The notes beneath the pieces are model-generated. The model saw nothing but the letters and a program-made list of their open reading frames with translations, was not told the origin of the DNA and did no database searches. Of a stretch of 64,000 bases of DNA, positions 15,001 to 26,399 are shown one piece after another (within the stretch, counting starts at the first letter, position 1; each line of letters starts with the position of its first letter). Made by a program: the position numbers and the translations under genes. Source of the DNA: Antedon mediterranea (lineage: Eukaryota; Echinodermata; Crinoidea; Comatulida; Antedonidae); assembly GCF_964355755.1 (NCBI RefSeq), contig NC_092680.1, positions 1,837,001-1,901,000 of the forward strand, in the 5' to 3' direction.

Positions 15001-18000
15001 TGTTTTAAAACATTTTTTGAAAGTTTTCTTTTCCCTAAGGAATAATTTATATGTTCTATTTGTCCTTGTATACTGCTTGGATTATTGTACAGCGCTTTGG
15101 TCCTTTTTTTGGGAAAAGCGCTTTATAAATCTATATAGTATAGTACAAGTGTATGTATATTTGCAAAATGGTGATAATGGTGGCTTGCCACATATAATAA
15201 CAAATCTTGATAATCATTTTCCAATCCTGGTTTCACAATCAATGTTACTGACTTTAATAAAGACCACTTTTTCTTGATTACTTTCCCTGTAAATTTTATC
15301 AATTCATTTCTGAAACTTATATATAAATGATTAACTTTAATAATAAACTATTAAGTTGTGTACCAATTATATTGAATCAAGACCTTAAATTTCTATAATT
15401 TACATAAGAATGAGGCTATCTGCAAGGTTGGCCATAGTCTATTGTTAGTGTGGTGGCTGTTGGTGTTGTCATCTAAGCGTGAAATTTATTGTTTTCTATC
15501 TAAATAAGCCAACCATGCGTCTATTGCTAGACCAAGTGCAAGGTTCAGATTAACTGAAAATTTTAATCAATGGATTTTTGCTTTTATTAGTAATTATTTA
15601 GTTTTTAGTATTATAAAAGAAAATTATGTTTTGTTTAACAAATACAACATGCGGGTAAAACTGAAGCTGGACACAAAAATTTGATCTTACTTATTCTCAT
15701 TGAAAAAATCATATCTAGGCATTGGATCATGATCATGGTCATTGACATCATAACTAGCTTTTGGCTCCTGCAAAAAAAACCATTTATTTTAAAACTATTC
15801 AATAGTATCAGAAACAATTATTTCAATTGTAATTCTACTTTTTACAAATTATTACATTCCTACAACTGCTAAATTATATTCTAGCCTGGTTTCTCCCTCC
15901 TCTGTTGATATTTCAAAGCACAATTTTCAACTGATATAATTGTTTAATATCTACATATATCTATTGTTTAATATCTACATATATCTATTGTTTAATATCT
16001 ACATATATCTATTGTTTAATATCTACATACTGTATATCTATTGTTTAATATCTACATATATCTATATACTGAAAATTAATCAATTTAGAAACTATAAAGA
16101 TGAGGAAATCTGTGAGAATAAGAAAAAGTTGCCAAAACTTCAGATGTCCTAAACATTACATGACTGATGTTTAACTTCAGATGTCCTAACCATTACATGA
16201 CTGATGTTTAACTTCAGATGTCCTAACCATTACACGACTGATGTTTTCATGTATGGTTCAAATTCGATTGAATATCAACTATATAAAAACCCACAGCGTG
16301 GCACAACACTAGTCCCTCAATTGTATGCACGCGCACCAGAGATCATATTGATACGCCCTTATCTTAAATTCACAAAGCGGGATGTCAATACACATTCTTA
16401 CATAGTTATCCTTTAAGTCAGGGTGAGTCCATTCAAGACCATCATCCAGGATTGACACAACTACACCCTTGCCAGTAAAACCATTGCTCCAGGTTTTGTA
16501 CACATTGTGGCTCATTGGCTTTCCACCCTGGCAAAAAAAGAAAAAATAAAGGTTTAAAATAGTGAATACAAAATGTTGTGGATAGCCAGGTCTCTACTTT
16601 TGTACTAAATAAACATTTTTCAGAGGCAGTGGATCCATGATTTTCAGGGGAGCTAACATAACCTGTCAAAAATATTTATAAAAAATTAGTGACATTTTAA
16701 CTGTCACAAAGAGGGAGCCTGCAACCCAAGTGCTACAGTACTCTATTTTTTTAAAACAAACTTTTAATAGTGAACAAAATATAATCTACAGTAGTAATAT
16801 AATTTGAGATTTTACGGTTATTTTTCTATTTTTAAATTGTATAGGTCATTATAAACAATAATATGTGGTTAGATTAAGTCTAAACTTAATAGCCAGTTTG
16901 TCTATGAAATCGCCATGCCAACTAGCAAAAAACTCTACCTTTATATGACCGTGTACAGTGCCAATTTTTCATTAAGTAAATAGGCATTAAATAAATAGTG
17001 TTTATCTCATAGAATGCCTATTGATACAAAGTAATGGATGTGTATTTTGTCAATGAGTACCATGACCCAGTATACACACACAAGCAATGCCTATAGCTGA
17101 ACAGGCAATCTATACACAGTCAGTCATGACCCAGTATACACACACAAGCAATGCCTATAGCTGAACAGGCAATCTATACACAGTCAGTCATGACCCAGTA
17201 TACACACACAAGCAATGCCTATAGCTGAACAGGCAATCTATACACAGTCAGTCATGACCCAGTATACACACACAAGCAATGCCTATAGCTGAACAGGCAA
17301 TCTATACACAGTCAGTCATGACCCAGTATACACACACAAGCAATGCCTATAGCTGAACAGGCAATCTATACAGAGTCAGTCATGACCCAGTATACACACA
17401 CAAGCAATGCCTATAGCTGAACAGGCAATCCATACACAGTCAGTCATGACCCAGTATACACACAAAAGCAATGCCTATAGCTGAACAGGCGATCTATACA
17501 CAGTCAGTCATGACCCAGTATACACACACAAGCAATGCCTATAGCTGAACAGGCAATCTATACACAGTCAGTCATGACCCAGTATACACACACAAGCTTT
17601 ATAGCTGAACAGGCAATCTATACACAGTCAGTCATGACCCAGTATACACGGTTTCGATCCAAGTCGGCCCTAAACCGTCTCGGCCAAAGTCAAGTCGGCC
17701 CCAAGTCAAGTCGGCCTCAAGTCAACTCGGCCGCAAGTCAACTCGGCCTCAAGTCAACTCGGCCTCACGTCAACTCGGCCAAAAAATAATCGGTCAACTC
17801 GGCCCATTAAAGTATGGAACGCAAAAAGTGCAAATAAAGGGGATTGATAAAATAATATTTCTTCACAATTTTTTAACTATGAATAATTCTGACTTTTAAT
17901 AAATATTATTATTTAGACAATAATATATTTAGCAAAAAAAATAGGAATGATTTCACCAACTTTCCTTTATTTACGTTTAATAAAATTTCGTAGCTGTGCG

Positions 18001-21000
18001 TTTGCCAGCTTTTTCGATATCTACAACTGCTACGTGTTTTCGCTGACCGGGGGATTCCCCTTTTTTTAAAACGCAAATCATGCACAAAAACGATGTACGA
18101 TCATTTTTTCTATGGCCAAATGGTGGAACGTAGGCCTCCGTCTTCGATTTCCTAAAATACGGTACCTGCACGTGTTTTTTGTAACACACGGGTACTTCTA
18201 ATCTATTCATATCGGCAATGAGTTCATTTTTTTATATGATATTATATTTTTTATTTCTTCATTTTTTTTAAAACGTGGATAGTAAGAATCGTAATAATAT
18301 TAAGCACTTTTTGCGTTCCATACTTTATTGTGGCCGAGTTGACCGATTAGTTTTTGGCCGAGTTGACGTGAGGCCGAGTTGACTTGAGGCCGAGTTGACT
18401 TGAGGCCGAGTTGACTTGGGGCCGACTTGACGTGGGGCCGACTTGACTTTGGCCGAGACGGTTTGGGGCCGACTTGACCTGCAACCGTATACACACACAA
18501 GCAATGCCTATAGCTGAACAGGCGATCTATACACAGTCAGTCATTCTTCATATTAATCTTTCATCTTAAGCTCTGTCTACACTATCAAACATTATGTTTC
18601 AAGAAAAATCATCACATTTCTCTCACATAAAGACAGAGCCGCCTAATTTGTTCTTGAGCTATGGAGAATTACTTTTTTTTTCGAAATAAAAGGTGAATGA
18701 ATGATTATCTTTAAAAAATATTTGAACACTTACCACATACCACTCATCAGACAAATCTTGATCATTAAATATCATATTACGCTTTGAACGATGAAGCAAA
18801 GTTTGCTGTTCAACAAAATGTACCTAAAACAACATCAAATACGAATAAGAACTTGACTATTGTATAATATGAACAATTAAATGTATAACATTGCGTTTCT
18901 TATTTAATACTACATTTAACTACATGTTTTCGACTATTTTATTGTTTATCATTACATTATTTTTTGTTTTAAATTTTTCATAAAACATTCCCGTCTCTAC
19001 ATTCTTTTATTTTAGATATACAATTATGCAATATGTACATTTTTTTTACAATTTTAAATGTTTTTTCTGTCTTTTTTTACAAGATTTATTTATTTATAAC
19101 GTTCTACTAATTTAATATGTAATTTTACTATTTTATATAAATTTCTCTATTTTAACATTGTACTGGACTTAATACTTACAACCTACTTTTACGTTTTTCT
19201 TTTGAGTTCCATTTTCGTCCGTCATGTTATTTTAAATGTATTAATGTGTTTTTTTAACAAAATAAATAGATATTGAATTGAATTGATTGATATATCTTGC
19301 TTACTTGAGATTCTTGAGCCAATTGCATGTGATATCCATTGCTAATCTCTGCTGATCTTTTACTCAACTTATCATGTGTGAAGAGATAGCGATCTTCAAG
19401 TTCGCCAATCTTTACAAAGGAAGAAAAATTGATTATTGTAATTTATACCAGAGCCGATAATGAATGAATTCTTGTGTAGCGCTATTTTAATAGATTATTG
19501 CTTCTTGAGCTGTGGCACTTTTCATGCTTTTCCTATCACATCATGCTAAATCAGCCAAATACAGTACTGTACTATCCATGTCCAGTGGCTGTGTGTGTAC
19601 AGCACGGGATAACCCTTGTAATTCATCTTGAAAGATGTACAGGTTCTTTTAAATTGTGTAATTTAAAGGAAATACATTTGAATTCAACATTTTAGGTGGG
19701 GTTTTCTACTTTAAAAACCCTTATATTATTGAGTTAAGTAAAATACTTAATATTTAAGGGAAATATCTCACTTAAGTTTGAATAGTGAATACGCCTACAG
19801 GTTCTTTTAAAGTGTACACAAAGATTGTGTACACTCATAGACATATCTATGGTACACTGGACATACAATTTACAGTCCTTAAAATCCAGGAAGACTTGTT
19901 CTACTGTACCACCATGGAGCTGTATCAGCCACAAACACTTTCTGATATTATAGCTATGGATTAATATGGTTTAATTAACAGTCACTTTTTACTCCTTAAT
20001 ACTAATATTTAGTAGGAGTTATAATCAGATACTAAGAATCAATAAAGCATATTTTTATTTAAATTTACTTAACACAACTACTAGTTTACACAACTACACT
20101 GTAGTATAAGATTATCATTGTCATCTAGCAATGCAATGACACCAGAAGTCATGACACCTAATTTTAATAACAATACAGTAAGTTTAAAATACCTATAAAT
20201 CACAATATTGTTATTCTTAAATCTGTCTGATTTTGTCTGATGTTTGAATAAAGTGTAACATTTTATGTATTACAGTATATAGGCGGTTTGAATAGAGGGG
20301 GCGCAGAGGGAATAAAAGTGACACAATAAGTATTTGAGTCACATGTGTGGCTAGGCATTTAGCGTGGGCCTTAATTTATATATATTTATTAAGGAAAAAA
20401 TTGAATTTATTTATTTACAAAATTTAGGGGAGGGGGGGGGGGCTGGTTAAACACTGGCTATTTAGTATTTTGAACACAATACATTGGTTACAGATTTTTT
20501 TTTTAGAACACCACAAGTTCTTTAGTTCATAAAAAACTTATATTGAACAATAAAGACCAACTTTACTTTATTGTTAGTTTGAACAATAAACTGGGAAGTG
20601 TATTATGACTAACACCCCAATGTCATTATCTAATTCGACATTTTCCCAAAATTAAAGAAAGCCCTGAGCCTCGACATATTCTGATACAAATAACAAAGTA
20701 GGGCACTCACTACTAAACGTACTTCAATTATGATCAAACTTGAAGATTAAAATTCAATTTTAAAAGTTTTTAGATTTAAATTGATAAGATATTATTACCA
20801 CTGGCATTGTATTTGAAAAAGTTTTGTGCTAAAAAGGTTTATGGTTAAGGGTGGCAAAATCAGTCTTTTTTGGGGGAAACTCAGATCTGGAAATTGTGAA
20901 GATATTTTAGATAGTTTTTGGTTACTTAAAGTGAGAATTAACAATGTATTCATCAATGTCATATCTTGAATTTATAATTTTACTATTTTTATAACTTATA

Positions 21001-23004
21001 AATTTAGTGTAAATATTACATTACTGTATATCTACATTGTCATTACTGTATTTTGGGAGGTAGGAAGGTGATGAATACTATGTAAGTAAGTAAAGGTTTT
21101 AGAACTTAACAGTTTGATTATATTTACTGTTTTTTTTATTGATTTATTTTCAATTACCACTTTTAATATTTTGTCTATAATGGATTTGTTACTTTTTCAA
21201 GAATTGTGCCACTGCACTGAAGTATAAATAATACTATACTTTTTATTTAAACATTAGTACAATTGGCAACTCAGAAACAGGTCGTTCTAGTAGTGTAATC
21301 ATATACTACCTAATAATAAACATGATTACCAAGTAATTTCCATATATTACAGAATGCTATATGAGTATTATGCTAATGTATAAAGTTCACCAGATAACGC
21401 ACCTGATAGGAGGAAGTCGTCCAGTTGAATTGACACAAGGATAAGTTCCTATTACCATACAATTATCAATTAATTCTAGCATTTAAATTACACCATAGAA
21501 CTGAAAACTGGTTAAACAGAATGATTATTGATTAATGGAAAACATTGTTTGGCTTTTTTCTAGGTGATTAACCTATTGCATTAGCTGGCAATTGAATTAG
21601 AACAGTTTCACTTTGTTGAGTCTTAAAGTTATTCCAGAAATAATAGTTGATAGACTAGGATCTAAGACATAGTACATTCTAGAGTTTGGTGCCAATATTT
21701 ATCAAACCCATTTTTAGGTCCATGTGTCTTGGATTCGTTATTCATTTTCACTTTGTTCAATATGTAACAGTGATCGGAAAAATTAATTTCAGGTCCAGGT
21801 CTTGGATTCTCTTTTCATTTAAACTTTTCTTCAATACATGTCTTAACAGTGATCGGAAAAATCAATTTAAGTGGACGACGATTTACGACAAATGATGTAA
21901 TGCTTAGAGGTCCTCGGTCATAGAAAAGAGAAAGCTCCCTAATATTGTAAGGACCACAAGTTAAAAATCATTTTTAGTGGCAGTTTATGACAATAATATC
22001 TACTAGATTTTAATGTCTCCTTATTTTATACAAAAGCAACTAAAGGCTAATGCCCTTTATACAACTTGAGACAACAGTGAAACCACAATACAAATAAATG
22101 TCTATAATACAGTCTAAAAGGTTCCTTAACAAAAGCATAGCAGGTAAAAACAACCTCATTTGACTACAATCAATCCAAAATTCAAGGACAATTGTACCAT
22201 ATTAAACGTTTTTTATGAAAAAATAATATTTAAAGTTTATTGAATACCTACAGTACCTACTATACTTATAGTTTGTAATAAAAAATTAGGCCAAATAAAA
22301 ATAATAAAAGTCTCTATCATAATTATGATATACTATTAATTAAAGCGTTTTTATGTATTTTTTCGCCAAAATTGCATGATCATGGTCATCAATCATTCTG
22401 ATGTGGGACCTGGACCAATCAAACTATTCTCATGTTGGCCAATATAGAAGCCTTCATAAAAAAACTGCATAACTATAAAAATTTATGTTAAATGTTAAAC
22501 CAAAACTGTTGCCACCCCTCTCCACTTAACACATTCTTGACTGAATACAGCTAGTAATAAGTCACAAAGAAATCAATCAAATTCATTTACAACATAGTTG
22601 ATACAGTATGTACACGTAATTTGAAATCTCAACATTGCACAATTTATTTACAGATTTGTAATTTATAACTTAATACGTACGTAGAGTACACTGGTGGGTA
22701 TTACTTAAAAACAATTTCATTTGTAATATTCAATAATCATATAAAAATATAAATATTGTTAGTTGGTAAACACAAAATTTCAACACGGTTAATTAAAAAA
22801 GCTTATTTACACCTATAATGATGAACCTACCTGACCATGGTAACGGAAACCATATTTTAGGGCTAAACTACTAGCCACTTTCTCCCCACCTGAAACGTGC
22901 ACCGCAAATTGATTGGAATACAGTTCTCCAACAACAACACTTAGGAATGGTAAAAACAACGTTAAGCATCCAATTATTGACGGAATCAGTGATGTCAAAT
23001 TCAT
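38..23004 (-). CDS. PCSK5: PCSK5/6-like proprotein convertase, 25 coding exons, 3' end outside window
   Basis: Calcium-dependent serine endoprotease of the secretory pathway that cleaves precursor proteins after paired basic residues. Twenty-five exons join in one open frame of at least 1,458 codons with matching phases and GT-AG borders. Order: signal peptide (about residues 1-27), prodomain ending at RSKR108, S8 subtilisin domain with Asp151, His192, oxyanion Asn293 and Ser366 (furin numbering minus two), P domain (about 450-590), then Cys-rich furin-like repeats. The long Cys-rich tail is typical of PC5B/PACE4, where the domain binds heparan sulfate and cell-surface partners. I chose PCSK5 over PCSK6 because of the repeat number; this is not certain. 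Start is the ATG before the hydrophobic leader. The gene continues left of base 38, so the end of the protein (soluble or membrane-anchored) is unseen. Exon coordinates are in the two block entries. Confidence 0.93.
455..675. mobile_element. MITE family 2 copy
   Basis: Ends GGTTCCCACTAGCG and TAGTGGGAACC form inverted termini; the interior contains ATTGTGTTTGTCTCGCCTGC and ACGTTGCATCGATACATCGC. Located in intron 24 of the long convertase, 20 bases beyond exon 24. Confidence 0.75.
1491..1717. repeat. 52-bp minisatellite, left part
   Basis: About four tandem 52-bp units (AACACATCCAAGACTAAGTA and following). The first unit begins in the intron, about a dozen bases upstream of the acceptor of exon 23 of the long convertase. 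The array resumes at 2645 after a transposon insertion. Confidence 0.9.
1718..2644. mobile_element. TIR element with 38-bp perfect termini (PIF/Harbinger-like size and target)
   Basis: The left end CGCCCGTATTCTTAAACCGG and its complement at the right match for about 38 bp. The element interrupts a 52-bp minisatellite. Comparing the broken unit with intact ones gives left flank GACTAA and right flank TGAGTATTTG, where the intact unit reads GACTAAGTATTTG. This is best explained as a 3-bp TAA duplication with one change, as in Harbinger. No transposase frame is visible in its 927 bp. Confidence 0.75.
2645..2890. repeat. 52-bp minisatellite, right part
   Basis: Continuation of the array at 1491-1717 after the 927-bp TIR element; about 4.5 units with single-base variants (TGTGTACTG for TGTTTACTG, GTACAACAC for GTAAAACAC). 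Confidence 0.9.
3985..4305 (-). mobile_element. tRNA-derived SINE, copy 1 (minus) with duplicated tail
   Basis: On the minus strand the head (4303 down to 4215) has A box TGGCCAAGCGGTC and B box GGGTTCAAGGC, like a Ser/Leu tRNA. The body runs on to CTGGTGTACTAGTACA. The last 62 bases are tandemly duplicated (3991-4052 and 4053-4114). It sits in intron 20 of the long convertase. Confidence 0.7.
5279..5482 (+). mobile_element. tRNA-derived SINE, copy 2 (plus)
   Basis: Same family as the copy near 4,000, opposite orientation: CCAAGCGGTCAAGACAGTGG head, GGGTTCGAGGC B box at about 5347, and the CTGGTGTACTAGTACA end at 5461-5476. Lies in intron 18. Confidence 0.7.
7690..10672. mobile_element. MITE copy carrying a giant internal satellite
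   Basis: Left end TAAGCTCTGTCTAAACTATC (7691) and right end GATAGTGTAGACAGAGCTTA (ending 10671) are the inverted termini of the commonest MITE in this window. Between left end and array lies the usual MITE interior (TTTATGTGACA, ATATATGGACATGATGATG). Other copies are 120-280 bp; this one is 2.98 kb because its 21-bp unit has multiplied. Confidence 0.9.
7770..10640. repeat. 21-bp satellite, about 136 copies, in intron 14 of the long convertase
   Basis: Unit TACAATATTTGGGCACATCAC with few variants (ACCACA, ACCATA, ACAACA, ACAATG in the variable half; CATATC or CATATCCCT in the other). Because 21 is divisible by three and the unit lacks stops in most frames, five frames stay open for over 940 codons on both strands. 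None has a start context, homology or codon pattern of a gene. It lies wholly between exons 14 and 15. Confidence 0.95.
11185..11318. mobile_element. MITE family 2 copy, one end missing
   Basis: The complement of the interior of the copy at 455-675 (GGCGCGGGCAAACAAAATTA, TTGGAAGGGCATTTTGTTG) followed by GTTGCTAGTGGGAACCACAC. The other terminus is lost. Confidence 0.65.
13382..13500. repeat. ATG/ATC trinucleotide microsatellite
   Basis: GATGATGATAATGATGATGA switching to CATCATCATCATCATGATC; about 50 bases downstream of exon 9 (the catalytic Ser exon). Confidence 0.9.
13703..13734. mobile_element. MITE family 1 terminal remnant beside a splice donor
   Basis: TTTTTTTGTCAAATTAGTTT followed by GATAGTGTAGACAA, the right terminus only. 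It ends at the donor of exon 8 (GTGAGT, 13735-13740, minus). Confidence 0.7.
14493..14623. mobile_element. MITE family 1 copy
   Basis: Inverted ends CTCTGTCTAAACTATCAAAC and GTTTGATAGTGTAGAC; interior has two 21-bp units (CCCAAATATAGTAGTGATATG type). Lies in intron 6. Confidence 0.8.
15938..16066. repeat. 24-bp AT-rich tandem repeat
   Basis: About five units of TGTTTAATATCTACATATAT plus CTAT in intron 4 of the long convertase. Confidence 0.85.
16136..16246. repeat. 37-bp tandem repeat, three units
   Basis: ACTTCAGATGTCCTAACCAT, TACATGACTGATGTTTA repeated three times, intron 4 of the long convertase. The preceding GATGAGGAAATCTGTGAGAA also recurs near 58,760. Confidence 0.85.
17061..17648. 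repeat. 64-bp minisatellite, left part
   Basis: About nine 64-bp units (CATGACCCAGTATACACACA, CAATGCCTATAGCTGAACAG, CAGTCAGT), very uniform, in intron 3 of the long convertase. Resumes at 18488 after a transposon. Confidence 0.93.
17649..18487. mobile_element. DNA element with long (~180 bp) inverted repeats built of short subrepeats
   Basis: Both ends carry opposed 14-16-bp subrepeats of CAAGTCAACTCGGCC and continue inverted as far as the ATGGAACGCAAAAAGTGC segment (17649-17832 versus 18303-18487). Flanks show a direct TATACA(C) duplication, 6-7 bp, deduced from the intact satellite unit. A unique core of about 470 bp holds a 77-codon minus frame (17977-18210) with no recognised domain. Superfamily not assigned. 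Confidence 0.8.
18488..18543. repeat. 64-bp minisatellite, right part
   Basis: The remaining 56 bp of one unit (TATACACACACAAGCAATGC to CAGTCAGTCA) after the inserted element. Confidence 0.9.
18566..18645. mobile_element. MITE family 1 copy, short and degraded
   Basis: TTAAGCTCTGTCTACACTAT at the left, then a shortened interior and an imperfect AAAGACAGAGC right end. Intron 3 of the long convertase. Confidence 0.6.
19600..19925 (-). mobile_element. SINE body fragment with a secondary insertion
   Basis: Minus-strand reading resembles the bodies of the SINE copies near 4,000 and 5,300 (CCATGG, GTCCAGTGTACC, CTTTAAAAGAACCTG) but lacks the tRNA head. A segment at about 19655-19795 splits it and shares AATACTTAATATTTAAGGG with 11920-11945, a further dispersed repeat. 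Confidence 0.45.
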
Positions 23005-24150
23005 TGTGTAAACCTCAACAATGACACAAATAAATTAGGTTATAAAACAGTAATATCACAGGTTTGGTCACAAGCCAATCGTCGTCACACTGACACCAAA
23101 AGATGGGTTCTCCTCGGCACCTGTACAATAACCTAGGCGCCTAGTGACTGAGTTTACACTGTGCTTAAATTACGGAAACAATATCACGTCTTTTTCATCA
23201 CAGCCACACTTAATGCTGTCAAATACACCAAAATGTCCCCATGTATAACTAAGCTGTTTCGGCTGATTGACAGAATAACTTTCTAAGCTTCTTCAAATAA
23301 TTGAATAAAAGAAGATTAATTTCGAAATTTTGCGACCTTCTTTTTCGTATTATCACTGGTGACGAAGTTGAGAAAGAATGTTCACAAAGAACACTGTGTT
23401 GAGTTGACTCGCTCAGTTTGCTTGTGCTCTAGCTTGTTGCGTGACATCTATTAAATGGTGGTATAGTGTGGCGGTTTCAGAGAGCCGCAACATGATGACA
23501 TCTCTGCGAAATGCAGCATACTATTCCTGTACATGCGCACCGTACCTCCTCATAAGTAAATAAAAAATAAATAGGTAAAGATATTAAAGATGTATTGTCC
23601 CTTGAAACACAAAAAATAAAAAAAATATTCTAAATATAAATTGACCATATCAAAGTAATATTAAAGTTATTCACTTTAAGTCGAAAATTCGAGGCAAAAA
23701 CAACAAGTTTACGTAATTAACAGGTAAATTAATTTGATTACATTTCGTCTGGAAAATCGTCACAAGCGAAAGTAAACAAAGATTTCAAACCATTAGTATG
23801 CATTATGCATGATGCTAATTAGGATTGTTTGCAACTCGTCGCGGTTGGGAAGGTGTTTTCACACAGATCGCGAAGAAGTTTTATGATTATCCATACAGAG
23901 TAGCCAAACAAGCACGTTGCATTATGAGATATGTTTTGATCGAAAACTTTGACTGGAAGTCAAAGTTATTTTTTGAACAAAAAAACGTCTGTATTTCGGT
24001 TAAATTATTTTTTTTTCGACTAATTTTTGGTGAAAGTTAATTAACTATTATGATACTTCAAAATGACGCACTTTTTTCGAAATATTAAAAAATGTTTTTT
24101 TGTTGAATTAGTCAAAGGGACAATACATCTTTAAAAGATCCAAATTAATT
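23005..24150. other. 5' flank of the long convertase
   Basis: Promoter-side sequence. It has relatively more CG and GC (23,050-23,480) than the introns, which fits a 5' untranslated exon or promoter, but I cannot place a transcription start. Nothing else recognised. AT-rich beyond 23,560. Confidence 0.4.
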
Positions 24151-24158
24151 ATTTAATA

Positions 24159-24215
24159 CAGTGGTGGCGCCAGCGGGGGGCCGGGGGGGCCAGGCCCCCC
24201 CCCCGTCGGGGAAAG

Positions 24216-24255
<40 letters not shown>

Positions 24256-26096
24256 TCGGGGAGTATTGGCCATATTTGTCGGGGAGAAAAATATGATCAT
24301 TTCTTTTCTGGTAAAAAATAAAACAATATTAAGTGTACTACTATATATTTTAAGTAACTGCGGCATTCCATTTTTGACGTACGTACGATATACTGACAGC
24401 GAAGTAAACAGTATGTGGTACGCATTTGTCTGGCGGTGTCTGTTTGTACGAATCTTTCACTCACTGCGGTATACGCGTCGACATATCTGGGCTGTATCAT
24501 ATTACATCCAGGGACCAAAATATGTATTTTTCAGATTCCAGGCGAAAATCGAAAATTCATTTGCAACTACGCATCGACGTACGTTCATACAGGGATAAAG
24601 GTACGAGTTATGTTCTCACGGTTGAGTTTACGAATTGTTTCAATTTACCAATAACCCTTGCGTATATGTTCGCTGTCGATTAAAGGGGTTTGGGTGGGGG
24701 TTCGATTGGGAAAAGGAAGCGGTTGGCCCGAACCATAAAACAGGGTCTGGTCACGTTTCTTTTCGCGCATAAATCTCGATCTAGGGTAGGTGGGTGAATA
24801 GGGTGGCTTACTTCTAAAGGGAAAAAAAAGATGCAACAAACCCGTGACCGTCGCTAGACGCGGATTCGGCGCACTTGACTCTTTTAATTAAGAAGAGTAG
24901 GCTAGAGCTATAGTTGTGTAAATAGGCCTACATAGTGAAAGAACTATTTATGAATTCAAGAGTTTAAAAAGAAAACGCAATTTAAAATCTTCGGAAAATA
25001 CCCACAACTGAGTTATTTTCAAAACACATGCACTCCCACTACCAGCATCACGTTGTCTTAGCTCGCTCCTCCTGTGAATGCTGACGTCATCACTCTCCAA
25101 AAATACACCATTTTCCGCCCTGGTCTGTGTGCAAGCGTTAGCGTGGACCTGTATATTTACACCCCTGTACAGAGTAGAGTGTAATATCGTGAACTTTTTT
25201 CTCGCGTATGAAGGTTTTTTATATAATGGTATGCAGTATAAACGATAAAAAAAAACGATAAACATGATGTTCTTTTATTATTATTTCATAGGCATAACAT
25301 AAACATGAAATGTCTTGTTCTATGTACACGGCCGAAAAAACGGCATTTTATTGATTTGTGTTATAGACACGGCGATTACGGCAATCATCATTGTATACGG
25401 TACTAAATTACATTGAGTTATTCACCCGGCTATAGGGTATATATCTGAGGTTAACAGACCACCAAAGCACAGTCGTACACTAAACACATGCACTATCGAG
25501 GCATTTTTGGATCAAAGTTTATTATTATTTGGAGTGGAGCTGTGGCTTGGTGGTTATGATGCTTGGCTACCAATCTAAGGGTCCTGGGTTCAAGTCCTGT
25601 CATATGTCAGGGTTTTTTTCTCATGACAATTTACAACTCCACTCCCAAAGACTTAATAATAAGTCTTTGTCTATGTAGAGCATCTTGTGTATATGTTTGT
25701 CTTATATGTTCTAGTGCAGTATATGGAGAGCCATCTCGATAGTGCTTTGCACTCATGGCAATCCTCAGGGTGCTGCACCGCTGTGTTGTCATGTATGTTT
25801 GCCTGAAAATTAAATAAAATAAAAAATAAAAATAAAAATTAGTTCGTCGAAAAAGATCCGTATTAATTAGAGTATTTAGGAAAGATTTATTTAAATTTAC
25901 ATTATTATGTGACATTGTTATTAAATGTAAATGGAAACAGTTGCTCTAGCCCATTAAACAGTGTGTAAGCATCTATTTACCCCCTCCAAAACCCACCCCC
26001 GCTTTCGCGCGTACGGCCCCCCGTGGGGGAATTCGGCCCCCTGTCGGGGAATTCGGCCCCCCCCCCCCCGTCGGGGAAATCCTGGCGCCACCACTG
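24159..26096. mobile_element. Non-autonomous hAT-like DNA transposon (1.94 kb)
   Basis: Ends are inverted: CAGTGGTGGCGCCAG at the left and its complement at the right. They are bordered by an exact 8-bp duplication ATTTAATA (24151-24158 and 26097-26104), the hAT target-site size. Both termini carry long C runs with repeated CCGTCGGGGA motifs. No transposase frame is seen; the 145-codon frame at 24161 is an artefact of the C run. A tRNA-derived SINE lies within it. Confidence 0.85.
25537..25845 (+). mobile_element. tRNA-derived SINE inside the hAT-like element
   Basis: The head resembles a tRNA, with an A box in GTGGCTTGGTGGTTA and a B box in GGGTTCAAGTCC, followed by an unrelated body and an A-rich tail (AAATAAAATAAAAAATAAA near 25805-25840). 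The tRNA part does not fold as an intact gene because the acceptor arms do not match. Confidence 0.65.
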
Positions 26097-26399
26097 ATTT
26101 AATAACGAGCTTACGTAAAAAGTGCCAGTTACTCGTTTTATTTAGTTGTGTTGCATTTAGACCTACAACAATAAGTGAAGAAGAAGAACAGTACTCAACT
26201 TATCCTTAAACCGTAAGAAAACGATCAAGAAAACTGCCCGATAGGCCTACTTTCCCTCAGCAATAATACTAATTAATGTATGGAAACAATGAAATTATTA
26301 AAACTGTAGGCCTCCTACAGCTCGCAGATTCCTGATAAAAAGTGACGAGTTCAAATCTAGTTATTATTAAATTATTTTTATAATATTAATATTACTATT

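Larger units (their letters stand above)
11386..23004 (-). other. PCSK5: PCSK5-like exons 1-13: leader, prodomain, catalytic and P domains
   Basis: Coding exons, 5' to 3' on the minus strand: 22831-23004, 19305-19409, 18734-18823, 16402-16527, 15691-15767, 14854-14942, 14281-14453, 13741-13953, 13549-13649, 13140-13243, 12766-12883, 12054-12361, 11386-11641. Exon 2 carries the secondary prodomain site (LSKR76) and exon 3 the primary site (RSKR108). Exon 4 has the DDG Asp motif, exon 6 HGTRCAG, exon 8 the ASGNGG oxyanion segment, exon 9 GTSASAP. Exons 11-13 form the P domain, closing with VFLVLHGTE. Exon 13 then has a basic linker with RRKSR, a minimal furin-type R-x-x-R site where the catalytic part could be released from the Cys-rich tail (inference). 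Intron 1 (19,410-22,830) is 3.4 kb; apart from a SINE-like fragment at its 3' end I see no gene or clear element in it. Confidence 0.93.

Noticed and set aside
17061-17648. CRISPR-like regular repeats
   Set aside because: Units are directly tandem with no unique spacers and the DNA is eukaryotic; this is a minisatellite.
17977-18210. 77-codon minus ORF in the core of the TIR element
   Set aside because: Basic and Cys-containing but no recognisable transposase or zinc-finger motif; not called a gene.
24161-24598. 145-codon plus-strand ORF rich in Gly and Pro
   Set aside because: Its first third is the hAT terminal C run and its continuation has no family, splice or start support.
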